DNA from: Sphingobium boeckii
GTDB taxonomy: Bacteria; Pseudomonadota; Alphaproteobacteria; Sphingomonadales; Sphingomonadaceae
DNA length: 58,872 nt
NCBI RefSeq assembly: GCF_014199215.1
Contig: NZ_JACIJC010000008.1
Coordinates: 1 to 58,872, forward strand
Direction of reading: 5' to 3'
Positions 8,516 through 17,218 of this stretch are shown here, one piece after another. Numbering within the stretch: position 1 is the stretch's first letter; each line of letters begins with the position of its first letter. The position numbers were made by a program, and so were the translations under genes. Under the pieces are notes generated by a model. That model saw only the letters and a program-made list of their open reading frames with translations. It did not search any database and was not told the DNA's origin.

Positions 8516-9487
8516 ATGTACGGCATCAGCGAAGCGGTCCTGAGCGTTTTTGACATTGATCGCGCCTGCGCCCCGCTGGTGCAGGCCGCAGGATATGGGC
8601 GCACGGACCTGCCCGATTGTCCGCCCGAACAGATGCTGGCCTGGCATGTCCCAGCCGGATGCACGCGGATCGAGCAAACCCTGCTGACACCGCCGCATGA
8701 CAGCCGCGGCCGCATCCGGGTGGTGAAATTTCATGGCGTAGATCAGGATTTGATCCGCCCCAGCCAGCGCATCTGGGATAGCGGCGGCATTTTCGATCTG
8801 GACGTATTTTCCTCCGACGCGCGCGCGCTTTACCGGCGGCTCCAGCGCGAGCATGGCTGGAGCGCATTCGGGGAACCGGTCGATTATGTGATGGGCGAGT
8901 TCGATGTGACCCAAGTCGTCGCCACGGGTCCGGATGGCCTGAATCTGGCGATCATCCAGCCGCATCGACCGCCCTCTTTTCCGCTGCCATCGCTTGATCC
9001 CATGTCGCGGGTGTTCAATTCGACGCAGCTCGTGCGAGATTTCGATGCGGCAATGGGCTTTTATCAGGATATCCTGGGCTGGAAGCCGCTGATGGCGATG
9101 GACATTGACGATAGCGTGGAGCCTGGTGCCGACGTGCTTGGCCTGCCCATGCCTTATGCGCAGCATTGCAAACGGCGCGTCGGGATCGTTCATCCGACGG
9201 GATCGAATGACGGATCGATCGAGTTGATCGAGATCGCTGACATGCAAGGCCGCGACTATGCCGATCGCGCCATCGCTCCCAATGTCGGACTGCTGACCAT
9301 GCGGCTCAACATGCCCTCTCCAGCCGCTTATGCCCAAGAGATCGTGGCGCGAGGCGGCGTACTCTACACCGCCCCCATCCGATTGGAGATCGCGCCCTTT
9401 GGTATGATCGAGATGTTCTCGATCCGCGCGCCGGATGGCGCTATCCTCGAATTCGTCGCAGATATTGGCGACCAGGATACCGCCTGA
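8516..9487 (+). CDS. Two-domain VOC (extradiol-dioxygenase-fold) protein
   Basis: A 323 aa protein with an N-terminal degenerate VOC domain (MYGISEAVLSVFDIDRACAP) and a C-terminal one beginning FNSTQLVRDFDAAMGFYQDI near residue 163 and ending with APDGAILEFVAD. The final Glu of FEF/LEF type is kept, but I do not see a full His-His-Glu triad, so ring cleavage is uncertain; isomerase or binding roles are possible. GAAGGGA lies 6-7 nt before the ATG at 8516, favouring it over upstream codons. It heads a plus-strand run with the racemase-superfamily, deacetylase, hydroxylase and SDR genes. Confidence 0.78.
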   Translation: MYGISEAVLSVFDIDRACAPLVQAAGYGRTDLPDCPPEQMLAWHVPAGCTRIEQTLLTPPHDSRGRIRVVKFHGVDQDLIRPSQRIWDSGGIFDLDVFSSDARALYRRLQREHGWSAFGEPVDYVMGEFDVTQVVATGPDGLNLAIIQPHRPPSFPLPSLDPMSRVFNSTQLVRDFDAAMGFYQDILGWKPLMAMDIDDSVEPGADVLGLPMPYAQHCKRRVGIVHPTGSNDGSIELIEIADMQGRDYADRAIAPNVGLLTMRLNMPSPAAYAQEIVARGGVLYTAPIRLEIAPFGMIEMFSIRAPDGAILEFVADIGDQDTA

Positions 9488-9542
9488 CCAGCTTTCAGGC
9501 GCAGCCACCCATCTCCCGAAACAGCATGATAGGATAAAGAGA

Positions 9543-10289
9543 ATGACGGACTCCCTGGGTCATCGCATGAAATTCGCCGTGGTGGCTCCGTCCACCAACA
9601 CGAGTGTCCAGCCCGAATATGAGGACATGCGACCGCGCGGCGTAACCAATCATTTCTCGCGCATCTCGATCCCCGACACCAAGGTGGCGACGGACGACGA
9701 GTTCATGATCATGCTCAACAACATCCGCGAATCCACGATGGATGCGGTCGACGTGTCGATGTCGATGGAGCCGGGCTGCGTCATCATGGGCATGTCCGCC
9801 GAGACCTTCTGGGACGGTGCCGAAGGGGCGGACCGGCTGCACAAGAAGATGCTGGAGCGCACCGGCGGCATTCCCGTGATCATGGGTTCGACCGCAGTGG
9901 ACGCCGCGATCAAATCCTATGGCAATATCAAGAAGATCGGGATCATCACGCCCTATATGCCGGTGGGCGATGCCAATGTGCAGCGCTTTTTCGAGGATCA
10001 GGGCTATGAGGTGGTCAATCTCAAGGGTCTGAAATCCCCGTCGCCGATGATGATCGCGCATGAAAGCCAGCAGACGTTGAAGCGCGCAGCCATCGAAGTC
10101 TCCGAAGGGGTGGACGCCATCATCCAGTGCGGCACCAATCTGGCCTTTGCCCATGTGGCTGCGATCGCGGAATTCTGGCTGGAAAAGCCGGTCATCGCCA
10201 TCAACACCGCGACATACTGGCACGCGCTTCGATCCATGGGTATCCCGGATCAGAAGGATGGTTTCGGCAGGCTTCTCAGCGAATTCTGA
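9543..10289 (+). CDS. Asp/Glu racemase superfamily enzyme, arylmalonate-decarboxylase/maleate-isomerase type
   Basis: A 248 aa protein with APSTNTSVQPEYE near the N-terminus, typical of maleate isomerases and arylmalonate decarboxylases. The C-lobe Cys is present (Cys196 in IQCGTNLAF). At the N-lobe site, where racemases and maleate isomerase carry a second Cys, the chain reads IMGMSAETFW, like the Thr/Ser loop of arylmalonate decarboxylase. One catalytic Cys fits a decarboxylase better than a cis-trans isomerase. ATG at 9543 with AGGA upstream. It is 47 bp before the deacetylase-like gene. Compare the two-Cys relative at 28102-28854. Confidence 0.8.
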   Translation: MTDSLGHRMKFAVVAPSTNTSVQPEYEDMRPRGVTNHFSRISIPDTKVATDDEFMIMLNNIRESTMDAVDVSMSMEPGCVIMGMSAETFWDGAEGADRLHKKMLERTGGIPVIMGSTAVDAAIKSYGNIKKIGIITPYMPVGDANVQRFFEDQGYEVVNLKGLKSPSPMMIAHESQQTLKRAAIEVSEGVDAIIQCGTNLAFAHVAAIAEFWLEKPVIAINTATYWHALRSMGIPDQKDGFGRLLSEF

Positions 10290-10336
10290 CCAGCATCCGC
10301 GCCGACCGACATCCGTATCAGCTTGGAAATTCTCCC

Positions 10337-11251
10337 ATGGACTATGACTATATCCCGCTCCCCGCCCGCCAGCCGCTGAAATGGCCCAATGGCGCGCACG
10401 TCGCGCTGATCATGACGTTCAATCTTGAAACCTGGGATCTCACCAAGGATACGGATAAGCCCTATTATGCCGGTGGCCCGGCCATTCTGCCCGATATCCT
10501 GCCCGGTCATACGCCTGATTTTCCCAATTATAGTTGGCGCGAATATGGCCAGCGTGTGGGGATCTGGCGGCTGTTCGAATTGTTCGACTCGCTCGGCGTG
10601 AAGGCAAGCTGCACCACCAATGCCGTGACGTTCGACCGGCGCAAGGCGATGACGGACGCCGTGCTGGAGCGGGGCTGGGAGTTGCTCACGCATAATTGGG
10701 AACAGGGCGAACTGCTCACTGATTTCGCCAAGGATCCCGCCAAGGAGCGCGAGATCGTCTTGCGCACGCTGGATCATTTCGAAAAGCATGTCGGCCGCAA
10801 ATCAAAAGGCTGGCTCAGTTCCTCACTGCGCGGGACGCTGCAGACCGCAGACATTCTGGCAGAGCAGGGGTGCACTTTCTATTGTGACATCATGAATGAT
10901 GATCAGCCCTATTTGCTGCGGACGCCCAATGGCCCGATCGTATCGGTGCCCTATTCCAACGAAATCAATGATTTCACGTTCATCACCCGTAAGAATTTCA
11001 CCACCGATCAATTCCGCGACGCCCTGATCGAAGAGTTGGACGTGCTTTACGAGGAGGGCGCGACATCCGGCCGGATCATGAATGTCGGCCTGCATCCCCA
11101 TGTCGCCGGCCGTGCGCACCGCATCCGCGCCATCCGCCAATTCATCGAGCACGCCAAGTCTCTGCCCGGCGTGTGGTGGGCGACGCGCGAAGAAATCGCG
11201 GAATGGTATCTCCAGAATCACGAAACCCATATTCCGGGGCAATTAGGCTGA
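10337..11251 (+). CDS. Polysaccharide deacetylase-family amide hydrolase (PuuE-like)
   Basis: A 304 aa NodB-fold protein without a signal peptide. The start MDYDYIPLPARQPLKWPNGA and the segment FNLETWD are typical of the allantoinase-PuuE branch, and the metal/catalytic region reads ELLTHNWEQGE near residue 118. That branch hydrolyses cyclic or linear C-N bonds in the cytosol rather than cell-wall sugars. Its TGA overlaps the ATG of the FAD hydroxylase by one base (TGATG), so they are translationally coupled. With a hydroxylase and a maleate-isomerase relative, opening of an N-containing ring or an amide is a reasonable inference. The substrate is not known. Confidence 0.8.
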   Translation: MDYDYIPLPARQPLKWPNGAHVALIMTFNLETWDLTKDTDKPYYAGGPAILPDILPGHTPDFPNYSWREYGQRVGIWRLFELFDSLGVKASCTTNAVTFDRRKAMTDAVLERGWELLTHNWEQGELLTDFAKDPAKEREIVLRTLDHFEKHVGRKSKGWLSSSLRGTLQTADILAEQGCTFYCDIMNDDQPYLLRTPNGPIVSVPYSNEINDFTFITRKNFTTDQFRDALIEELDVLYEEGATSGRIMNVGLHPHVAGRAHRIRAIRQFIEHAKSLPGVWWATREEIAEWYLQNHETHIPGQLG

Positions 11252-12414
11252 TGAAAAACGCTCATATTCTGGTCTGCGGTGGCGGTATCGGTGGTCTGAC
11301 CGCAGCCCTCGCGCTGCTCCGTCATGGCTTTGAAGTCGAGGTGTTCGAGGCCGCTCCTGTGCTGGGCGATGTCGGCGCAGGCGTCACGCTGGCGCCCAAT
11401 GCCATGTTGGGAATGCAATATCTGGGACTTGGGGATGCCGTGACTGCCCAGTCGATCGAGCCGGTGCGCCAGAGCGTGCGTCATTGGCAGGACGGCCGCA
11501 CGCTGCTCACGCTGGAACGCGGCACGAAGATGCGGGACGATTATGGCGCGCCTTATGTCTATGCGCATCGCGCCGATTTCCATGCCATCCTGGTCGATGC
11601 GGTAAAGCAGGCGGGCGGACGGATTCACCTGGACGCCGCGGTGCGCACGGTATTGTCGGATGACAGCAGCGCGACTGTCGAATTGGCGGATGGACGCCGC
11701 TTCTCGGGCGATCTGGTCGTTGGGGCCGATGGGCTCAAATCGGTGGTGAGGCAGCTTTTCGAGGCGGAGCCCGCGCATTTCACGGGCCATATCGCCTTCC
11801 GCTCGCTGGTGCCCGCCGATGGCGCGCTGGCGGAATATGCGGCGTTGCCGGGCAATTTCATCGGCCCCGCCCGCATGGTGGTCTTCTATCCTCTGCGCGA
11901 GGCGAGCCTGCTCAATCTCGTCTTCTTCGGCAGACAGGCGGGCTGGGAGCAGGATGGCTGGACCATTCCCGCCAAACGCAGCGAACTCGAGCATATTTTC
12001 GAAGGCTGGTGCGAACCCGTTCAGCAGATGATCGCGCATGTCGACGAGGATCGGCTGTTCAAATGGGCGATCAACGCACGGACCCCGCTGAAAACCTGGT
12101 CGATCGGGAGCCGGATCACCCTGTTGGGCGACGCCGCCCATGCCATGACGCCATTTCTGGGTCAGGGCGCATCCAGTGCGATCGAGGATGCCATCGTGCT
12201 TGCACGCGTGCTCAGCGCATCGGCGGATATGGGCGAGGCGCTGACCCGCTATGAAGCCGCGCGCTTGGAGCGCGCGAGCATGATCCAGCTCGAATCCAAC
12301 GCCAACGCCGATCGGATGCAGGGGGAAGATGCCGAGATGTTCGGCATGAAGAAGCTGCGAAACGAGGAGACGCTCGGCCTGTTCGCTTATGATTGCGGGA
12401 CTGTGCCGGTGTGA
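11251..12414 (+). CDS. FAD-dependent aromatic hydroxylase (salicylate/6-hydroxynicotinate hydroxylase type)
   Basis: A 387 aa group A flavoprotein monooxygenase. The three signatures are in order: dinucleotide motif VCGGGIGGLTAA at 8-19, DG motif VVGADGLKS near 178 and GD motif LLGDAAHAMTPFLGQGAS near 290. It resembles 3-hydroxybenzoate 6-hydroxylase, salicylate hydroxylase and NicC. The family uses NAD(P)H and O2 to hydroxylate, sometimes decarboxylatively, an activated ring in the cytosol. It overlaps the deacetylase gene by 1 nt and the SDR gene by 4 nt, giving a tightly coupled three-gene unit. The exact ring substrate cannot be read from sequence. Confidence 0.87.
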   Translation: MKNAHILVCGGGIGGLTAALALLRHGFEVEVFEAAPVLGDVGAGVTLAPNAMLGMQYLGLGDAVTAQSIEPVRQSVRHWQDGRTLLTLERGTKMRDDYGAPYVYAHRADFHAILVDAVKQAGGRIHLDAAVRTVLSDDSSATVELADGRRFSGDLVVGADGLKSVVRQLFEAEPAHFTGHIAFRSLVPADGALAEYAALPGNFIGPARMVVFYPLREASLLNLVFFGRQAGWEQDGWTIPAKRSELEHIFEGWCEPVQQMIAHVDEDRLFKWAINARTPLKTWSIGSRITLLGDAAHAMTPFLGQGASSAIEDAIVLARVLSASADMGEALTRYEAARLERASMIQLESNANADRMQGEDAEMFGMKKLRNEETLGLFAYDCGTVPV

Positions 12415-13184
12415 TCGGTCCGCTCGGCGCGTTTGCAGACAGGGTCGTCATCGTCACCGGTGGCGCAGGCGGACTGGGCCGCGCGATCGTGCGCGCCTTT
12501 GCCGCGGCGGGCGCCCGGGTGGTGATTGGCGACATGGATGCTGCGGCCGCTGCGGATCTGGCAGCCGAAATCGGAGCGGACGCACGCGCAATGCCACTCG
12601 ATGTGGCGGATGAAGCGCAATGGATAGCCTTGCTCGATCGGGTTGAAGCGCTTTGGGGCGGGGTCGATATCCTGGTCAACAACGCAGGCTTCTTTCAGCC
12701 CAATGTCCCGTTTGAGGATATGCCGCTCGATCTGTGGCGCAAGCATTTCGCTATCAATGCCGATGGCGTCTTCCTCGGTTGCAAGCATGGCATCCGCCGC
12801 ATGAAGCCCCGCGGCGGCGGGGCGATCGTCAACATGGGGTCCGGCATGTCGATCAAGGCCACGCCCACCGCCAGCGCCTATTGCGGATCCAAGGCTGCGG
12901 TGTTGATGACGACGCGCACCGCTGCCGCGGCGGCTGCACCCTATAATATTCGCGTCAACGCCGTCCTGCCAGGTGCCGTCGATACCGATATGCTGCGTGG
13001 CAATATGCTGGCGGGAGACTCGCCCGAATCCTTCCTGGACCGGATGACCGGCTTTTCGCCCATGGGTTATCTGGCGTCTCCGGAAGATATCGCGCGGGGT
13101 GTGCTCTTCCTGGCCGATCCCGCCAACCGCGCCATCACCGGCGTGCATCTGCCGATAGACGGCGGCAATATGCCCGGCGGATAA
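12411..13184 (+). CDS. Short-chain dehydrogenase/reductase
   Basis: A classical SDR of 257 aa: TGGAGGLGRA (cofactor loop) near residue 16, NNAG near 86, catalytic Ser in NMGSGMS near 140 and YCGSK (Tyr-x3-Lys) near 153. Asp in IGDMD after strand 2 indicates NAD(H). I chose GTG at 12411 because it overlaps the stop of the hydroxylase as GTGA; an upstream TTG at 12393 lies inside that gene. It likely dehydrogenates an alcohol made by the upstream enzymes. A GC hairpin overlaps its stop. Confidence 0.85.
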   Translation: MIGPLGAFADRVVIVTGGAGGLGRAIVRAFAAAGARVVIGDMDAAAAADLAAEIGADARAMPLDVADEAQWIALLDRVEALWGGVDILVNNAGFFQPNVPFEDMPLDLWRKHFAINADGVFLGCKHGIRRMKPRGGGAIVNMGSGMSIKATPTASAYCGSKAAVLMTTRTAAAAAAPYNIRVNAVLPGAVDTDMLRGNMLAGDSPESFLDRMTGFSPMGYLASPEDIARGVLFLADPANRAITGVHLPIDGGNMPGG

Positions 13185-13190
13185 GCCGGG
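13173..13190 (+). terminator. Hairpin over the SDR stop codon, possible terminator
   Basis: CCCGGC and GCCGGG form a 6-bp GC stem around GGATAA, which contains the SDR stop. Only a short T-rich tail (CCTTTC) follows, so this is a weak intrinsic terminator candidate. Confidence 0.35.
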
Positions 13191-13255
13191 CCTTTCGTAC
13201 AAAATCCTTTTCTTTCAGTGACGGGTCGATCACGTTCCACGCCCATTTATCCGGC

Positions 13256-13279
13256 AGGCGGATATTCCATCATCCGCCT
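13256..13279. promoter_or_regulatory. Inverted repeat upstream of the IclR gene, candidate operator
   Basis: AGGCGGAT at 13256-13263 and ATCCGCCT at 13272-13279 form a perfect 8-bp inverted repeat with an 8-nt spacer, 60 bp before the IclR start codon. The position suits IclR autoregulation or control of the adjacent units. No experimental or second-copy support is visible in the window. Confidence 0.4.
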
Positions 13280-13339
13280 ATTGGATATACGTCTCCCAAC
13301 AGTGAGCTTTACACTTATGTGACGATTCGGAGAATGTTC

Positions 13340-14113
13340 ATGGAAAAAGGTGTTCCCATACGTTCGGTTTCGCGGTCGATCGCCGTGTTGCAGATCATCA
13401 ATCGATACGGATCACTCTCCATGATGGAGATCGCACGGCAGAGCACCATGCCCTATCCCACGGCGTACCGGATCGTTCAGACTTTGATGCACGAAGGGCT
13501 GGTCGAGCAGGAACCGTCCCGCAAGAATTACCGCCCCACGGCGCTCGTCCATTCGCTGGCCCATGGCTATCAGCCGGGCAGCCGCCTCGTCAGCGTCAGC
13601 CGCCCGCTCATTCATGATCTCACCAAGGCGGTCGGCTGGCCCGTATCCATCACGGTACGGGTGGGCACCAACATGGTGGTACGCGATTCCACCCATGCCG
13701 AGACATCGCTCACGTTCGAGAATTATTATCCCGGCTTCACGCTGCCGATCCTCGATTGCGCGTCGGGACGCGTCTGCCTGGCGCATATGAGTTCGGAGGA
13801 GCGCGAGGATGTGCGGCGCTGGATGGGGCAGCTCGACAATACGGATCCGCGCATCAACCAGTTCTACACGCCGGAGCTACTCGCGAAGATCCGCTCCGAA
13901 GGCTATGCCGCCCAAGGCTGGGGCCGCCATAATCTGACGCCGGGCAAGACGTCCTCGATCGCCGTGCCGATCATGCGCGGCGGGCATTTCGAAGCGGCGC
14001 TGACCTTGATCTATTTTGCGGCGTCGATGAAGCAGCCGGACGCCATCGCGCGCTATGTCGAAACGATGACTGCCACTGCCGCGAAGATCGGCGTCGGCAT
14101 GGCCGACGCCTGA
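13340..14113 (+). CDS. IclR-family transcriptional regulator (MhpR type)
   Basis: A 257 aa regulator: N-terminal winged HTH (about 8-70, VRSxxR-type opening IRSVSRSIAVLQII, then YPTAYRIVQTL as recognition helix) and a C-terminal GAF-like effector domain (about 85-250). The RSVSRSIAVLQ opening resembles MhpR, the IclR activator of 3-(3-hydroxyphenyl)propionate genes. ATG at 13340 has GGAG 8 nt upstream; an ATG six bases earlier and a GTG at 13319 are less well placed. It is convergent with an MhpA-like hydroxylase and downstream of the 8.5-13.2 kb operon, and probably controls one or both in response to an aromatic acid. Confidence 0.88.
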   Translation: MEKGVPIRSVSRSIAVLQIINRYGSLSMMEIARQSTMPYPTAYRIVQTLMHEGLVEQEPSRKNYRPTALVHSLAHGYQPGSRLVSVSRPLIHDLTKAVGWPVSITVRVGTNMVVRDSTHAETSLTFENYYPGFTLPILDCASGRVCLAHMSSEEREDVRRWMGQLDNTDPRINQFYTPELLAKIRSEGYAAQGWGRHNLTPGKTSSIAVPIMRGGHFEAALTLIYFAASMKQPDAIARYVETMTATAAKIGVGMADA

Positions 14114-14121
14114 TCCGATCA

Positions 14122-15324
14122 TTACGGAATTTCGGCCTCCCGCTTGAGCGAAGCATACATGCTCTGCTCAAGCAGATAAGCGCGGCGGGCATCGCGATCG
14201 TTGCTCAACTTCGTGAAATGCGCCTCGCGCGATGAACTGGCGAGCCCCTCCTCAAGCGCCTTCTTGTTGGCGATCGTCTGTGCCTGCACGAAATCATACG
14301 TCACCTTGCGGCGCTGACGCTCATAGCGATCGAGCAGCGGATCCGGATTGGCGCCTTCAAGCAGGATCGGGAGCAATTTGTCCTTCAGATTCCACGCATC
14401 ATGGATTCCCGAATTCATGCCGAAGCCGCCCAAGGGGTTATTGAGATGTGCCGCGTCGCCCATCAGAAGCACGCGCTTGTCGCGGAAGGTCTTCGCAACG
14501 CGCTGGTGCACGCGATAGACCGTGCGGTGTTTCGTCGTGATCGTCGGGGCATCCGGGCCGAGCAATTGCCGGAACACTTCATCCTTGCGGGCATCGCTGG
14601 TCACCGCTTCGTCGGACTCGTCGCCCGACACGGGTACGAGAATGCGCCATAATTCGGGAACCCGCAGCAGCACGCACCATTTCGGCGGATCGGCGACATA
14701 GTTCACGCCGGCGACCCATGGCAAATGCGCCTCGATCGGATAGTCGGTGGATAGTGTCAGAAAGAATTCGGGATAGGTGAAGCCATCGAATTCCGTGCCG
14801 AGCCATTTCCGGACAGTGGAATTCGCGCCGTCAGCGCCGATCAGATAATCGGTGCGATAGGTTTTAATCGCCATCGGCGTTTCCGCATTCACGGTCACGC
14901 CATCGGCATCCTGCTCGAAATGCAGCGCCATCGTGCCGAATTCGACATGCGCGTTGGGCATGGCCTTCAACCGCTCGACGATCACGCGGACGAGTTTGAA
15001 TTGCTCGCATTGAAGACGATAGGGATGTTCGGTAAGATCGGCGATATCGTGCAGATCGAAACTGTAGGATGCTCCGGTCTGACGATTGTGATACTGATAG
15101 ACCGGTGCCTTGAGGCCGATCTCCTGCAACTCATCGAGCAGGCCGAGTGTCTTGAGCATATCCAGCGTCGGCGGATGGATCGTCGATGCCCGCATGTCTT
15201 CCAGAGACCGCGGCGTCGATTCCAGCACGCGGACTTCTACGCCCTGGAGCGCGAGCGCATAAGCCAAGACCATCCCTGTCGGGCCGCCGCCCGCGATGAG
15301 CACCTGGCAATGTTCAGCTTGCAT
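14122..15324 (-). CDS. FAD-dependent aromatic hydroxylase (MhpA/PheA-TfdB type)
   Basis: A 400 aa flavoprotein monooxygenase: IAGGGPTGMVLAYALA near 10 (FAD ADP-binding), LIGADGANSTVRK near 160 (DG motif) and VLLMGDAAHLNNPLGGFGMN near 282 (GD motif). It lacks the extra C-terminal thioredoxin-like domain of phenol hydroxylases, giving the shorter length. It likely hydroxylates a phenolic acid in the cytosol using NAD(P)H. It ends 8 bp from the IclR gene (convergent) and starts 375 bp from a divergent aldehyde dehydrogenase. Confidence 0.86.
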   Translation of the reverse strand: MQAEHCQVLIAGGGPTGMVLAYALALQGVEVRVLESTPRSLEDMRASTIHPPTLDMLKTLGLLDELQEIGLKAPVYQYHNRQTGASYSFDLHDIADLTEHPYRLQCEQFKLVRVIVERLKAMPNAHVEFGTMALHFEQDADGVTVNAETPMAIKTYRTDYLIGADGANSTVRKWLGTEFDGFTYPEFFLTLSTDYPIEAHLPWVAGVNYVADPPKWCVLLRVPELWRILVPVSGDESDEAVTSDARKDEVFRQLLGPDAPTITTKHRTVYRVHQRVAKTFRDKRVLLMGDAAHLNNPLGGFGMNSGIHDAWNLKDKLLPILLEGANPDPLLDRYERQRRKVTYDFVQAQTIANKKALEEGLASSSREAHFTKLSNDRDARRAYLLEQSMYASLKREAEIP

Positions 15325-15699
15325 TGAGCAAATTCCCCTGTCGGACTTCTGTCACGCTGCGTTGAAATGGATCGACGTGAAAACCGGGTGCGAAAGCGCG
15401 GTCACGCCAATTCCGGCTGACCGGATGCGATGATGTGCGCTCAAGCAATGGGGTTGGCCCATTGTGACGACGGCTATGGTAAAGACTGACAAAATACTTT
15501 CCTCCGTCACAAATCCCTGTTCGAGACGAGGGGCGATGACTTAACAGCGCACCTTCGTTCGACGGATATGTTTAGGGTCAGCCGCGCGGAACGCGCGCCG
15601 CTTCTCATGGATTGCTCATCGTGCGGATATCTTTCGCCATTTATGCTGGCTGTCATCGCGACGCGGCTTATCGTTGCATGGTCGTATCGGGAGTAAGAG
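15325..15699. promoter_or_regulatory. Divergent promoter region between hydroxylase and aldehyde dehydrogenase
   Basis: This 375-bp gap must hold promoters for both genes. TTGTGACG at 15462-15469 and CGTCACAA at 15505-15512 form a perfect 8-bp inverted repeat, centre-to-centre about 43 bp (four helical turns), suggesting paired half-operators for a dimeric or tetrameric regulator such as the nearby IclR protein. I see no open frame with coding character. The regulator link is inference. Confidence 0.45.
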
Positions 15700-17205
15700 A
15701 TGTCGGATTTGCTGGAAATTGTTGCCCCAAAGAGCGCGCGGGCGCTGGCCATGATGGACGTGCCCGTACAATGTGCGATGCTGATCGGCGGCGTATGGCG
15801 GGAGGCAGCATCATCGCTGCCGTCGATCGACCCGGCCACCGGCAAGACGATCGCGATCATTCCCGACGCCAGTGCCCAGGATGTCGACAGTGCCGTCTCC
15901 GCTGCCCGTGCGGCTTTTCCGGGCTGGGCCGCGACGCCGCCCGCCGAACGCGCCCGTATCCTGTGGCGGATCGCCGATCTGATCGACGCCAATATCGACG
16001 AGCTTGCAGAACTTGAGACGCTTGATCAGGGCAAGCCGCTCCATGTCGGCCGCTGGGCAGAAATCCCCGGCGCTGCGGGCCAGTTTCGCTTCTTCGCCGG
16101 TCAGGCGACGGCGATCGAGGGCCGCACCATCACCCCATCCATCACCTATCAGCCGCAGGGCAAACAGATGGCGGCATGGACATTGCGCGAGCCGGTCGGT
16201 GTCGTCGCCGCAATCGTGCCCTGGAATTCGCCGCTGGTGCTCACGGCCATGAAGCTGGCACCGGCATTGGCCGCGGGCTGCACCGTGGTGCTGAAGCCGG
16301 CCGAGGACACTTCGGTCACGGCATTGCGACTGGGCGAATTGATGATGGAGGCGGGGGTTCCCGCCGGTGTCATCAACATCGTCACCGGGCGTGGCGCGAT
16401 CTCGGGCGCGGCTTTGGCCGCTCATCCCGGCGTCGACAAGGTGGCGTTTACGGGATCGACCACCACCGGTCGGGCGATCGTCGACGCGTCAAAGGGCAAT
16501 CTGAAGCGTGTCACGCTGGAGCTTGGCGGGAAATCGCCGGTGATCATCCTGCCGGATGCCGATCTCGATCTCGCCATCCCGGGCGCGGCGAACGCCATTT
16601 TCTTCAATGGCGGGCAGGTATGCGTCGCCGGGTCGCGCGCCTATGTGCACTCATCGGTCTATGATCGCGTGATCGAAGGCCTCACGGCGCAGGCCGCCGC
16701 CCTCCAGCTCGGCCATGGCCTCAATCCCGGCACGCATATGGGGCCGATGGTATCGGCGCGTCAGGCCGAACGCGTTGCCGGCTTCGTCAACGACGCGCAA
16801 TCGGCAGGCGCATCGATCATGACCGGAGGTAAGCGCCTGGGCGCTGCGGGCACGTTCATCAGCCCGACCGTCGTCGCCAATGTCGATCCAGACATGACCA
16901 TCGTGCGCGAAGAAGTGTTCGGGCCGGTGCTGGTGGTGCAGCGTTATGACGATCTCGGCGACGTGGTGGCCGCCGCCAATGACAGCGTGTTCGGTCTCGC
17001 CGCCAGCATCTGGACCGAATCCTTGTCCGCGGCACACCGCCTTTCCAGGGAAATCCAGGCCGGCACCGTCTGGATCAATTGCCACTCGATGTTCGATCCC
17101 AGCCTGCCGATCGGCGGCGTCAAGCAATCGGGCTATGGCCGTGACAGCGGCATCGCTGCGCTCGACAATTATCTCGACTGGAAAACGGTTTGCGCGGTGA
17201 TCTGA
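15700..17205 (+). CDS. Aldehyde dehydrogenase (NAD(P)+)
   Basis: A 501 aa class I ALDH with all catalytic landmarks: IVPWNSPL (Asn) near 170, FTGSTTTGRA near 247, LELGGKSP (general-base Glu) near 269 and GQVCVAGSR (nucleophile Cys) near 305. It oxidises an aldehyde to the acid in the cytosol. GGGAGTAAGAG precedes the ATG. It is divergent from the MhpA-like hydroxylase and convergent with the GPH-type carrier. The substrate is probably an aromatic or semialdehyde intermediate, by context only. Confidence 0.92.
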   Translation: MSDLLEIVAPKSARALAMMDVPVQCAMLIGGVWREAASSLPSIDPATGKTIAIIPDASAQDVDSAVSAARAAFPGWAATPPAERARILWRIADLIDANIDELAELETLDQGKPLHVGRWAEIPGAAGQFRFFAGQATAIEGRTITPSITYQPQGKQMAAWTLREPVGVVAAIVPWNSPLVLTAMKLAPALAAGCTVVLKPAEDTSVTALRLGELMMEAGVPAGVINIVTGRGAISGAALAAHPGVDKVAFTGSTTTGRAIVDASKGNLKRVTLELGGKSPVIILPDADLDLAIPGAANAIFFNGGQVCVAGSRAYVHSSVYDRVIEGLTAQAAALQLGHGLNPGTHMGPMVSARQAERVAGFVNDAQSAGASIMTGGKRLGAAGTFISPTVVANVDPDMTIVREEVFGPVLVVQRYDDLGDVVAAANDSVFGLAASIWTESLSAAHRLSREIQAGTVWINCHSMFDPSLPIGGVKQSGYGRDSGIAALDNYLDWKTVCAVI

Positions 17206-17216
17206 CCGCGCAGACC
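17187..17216. terminator. Hairpin between convergent genes, bidirectional terminator candidate
   Basis: TGCGCGGT (17191-17198) and ACCGCGCA (17205-17212) pair around GATCTG; with one G-U pair the stem extends to about 12 bp (17187-17216). It includes the ALDH stop codon and lies just before the end of the convergent MFS gene. No T run follows on either strand. Confidence 0.5.
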
Positions 17217-17218
17217 AT

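Noticed and set aside
8516-9487. Calling the two-domain VOC protein an active extradiol dioxygenase
   Set aside because: Only part of the expected metal triad can be placed, unlike the protein at 33670-34590.
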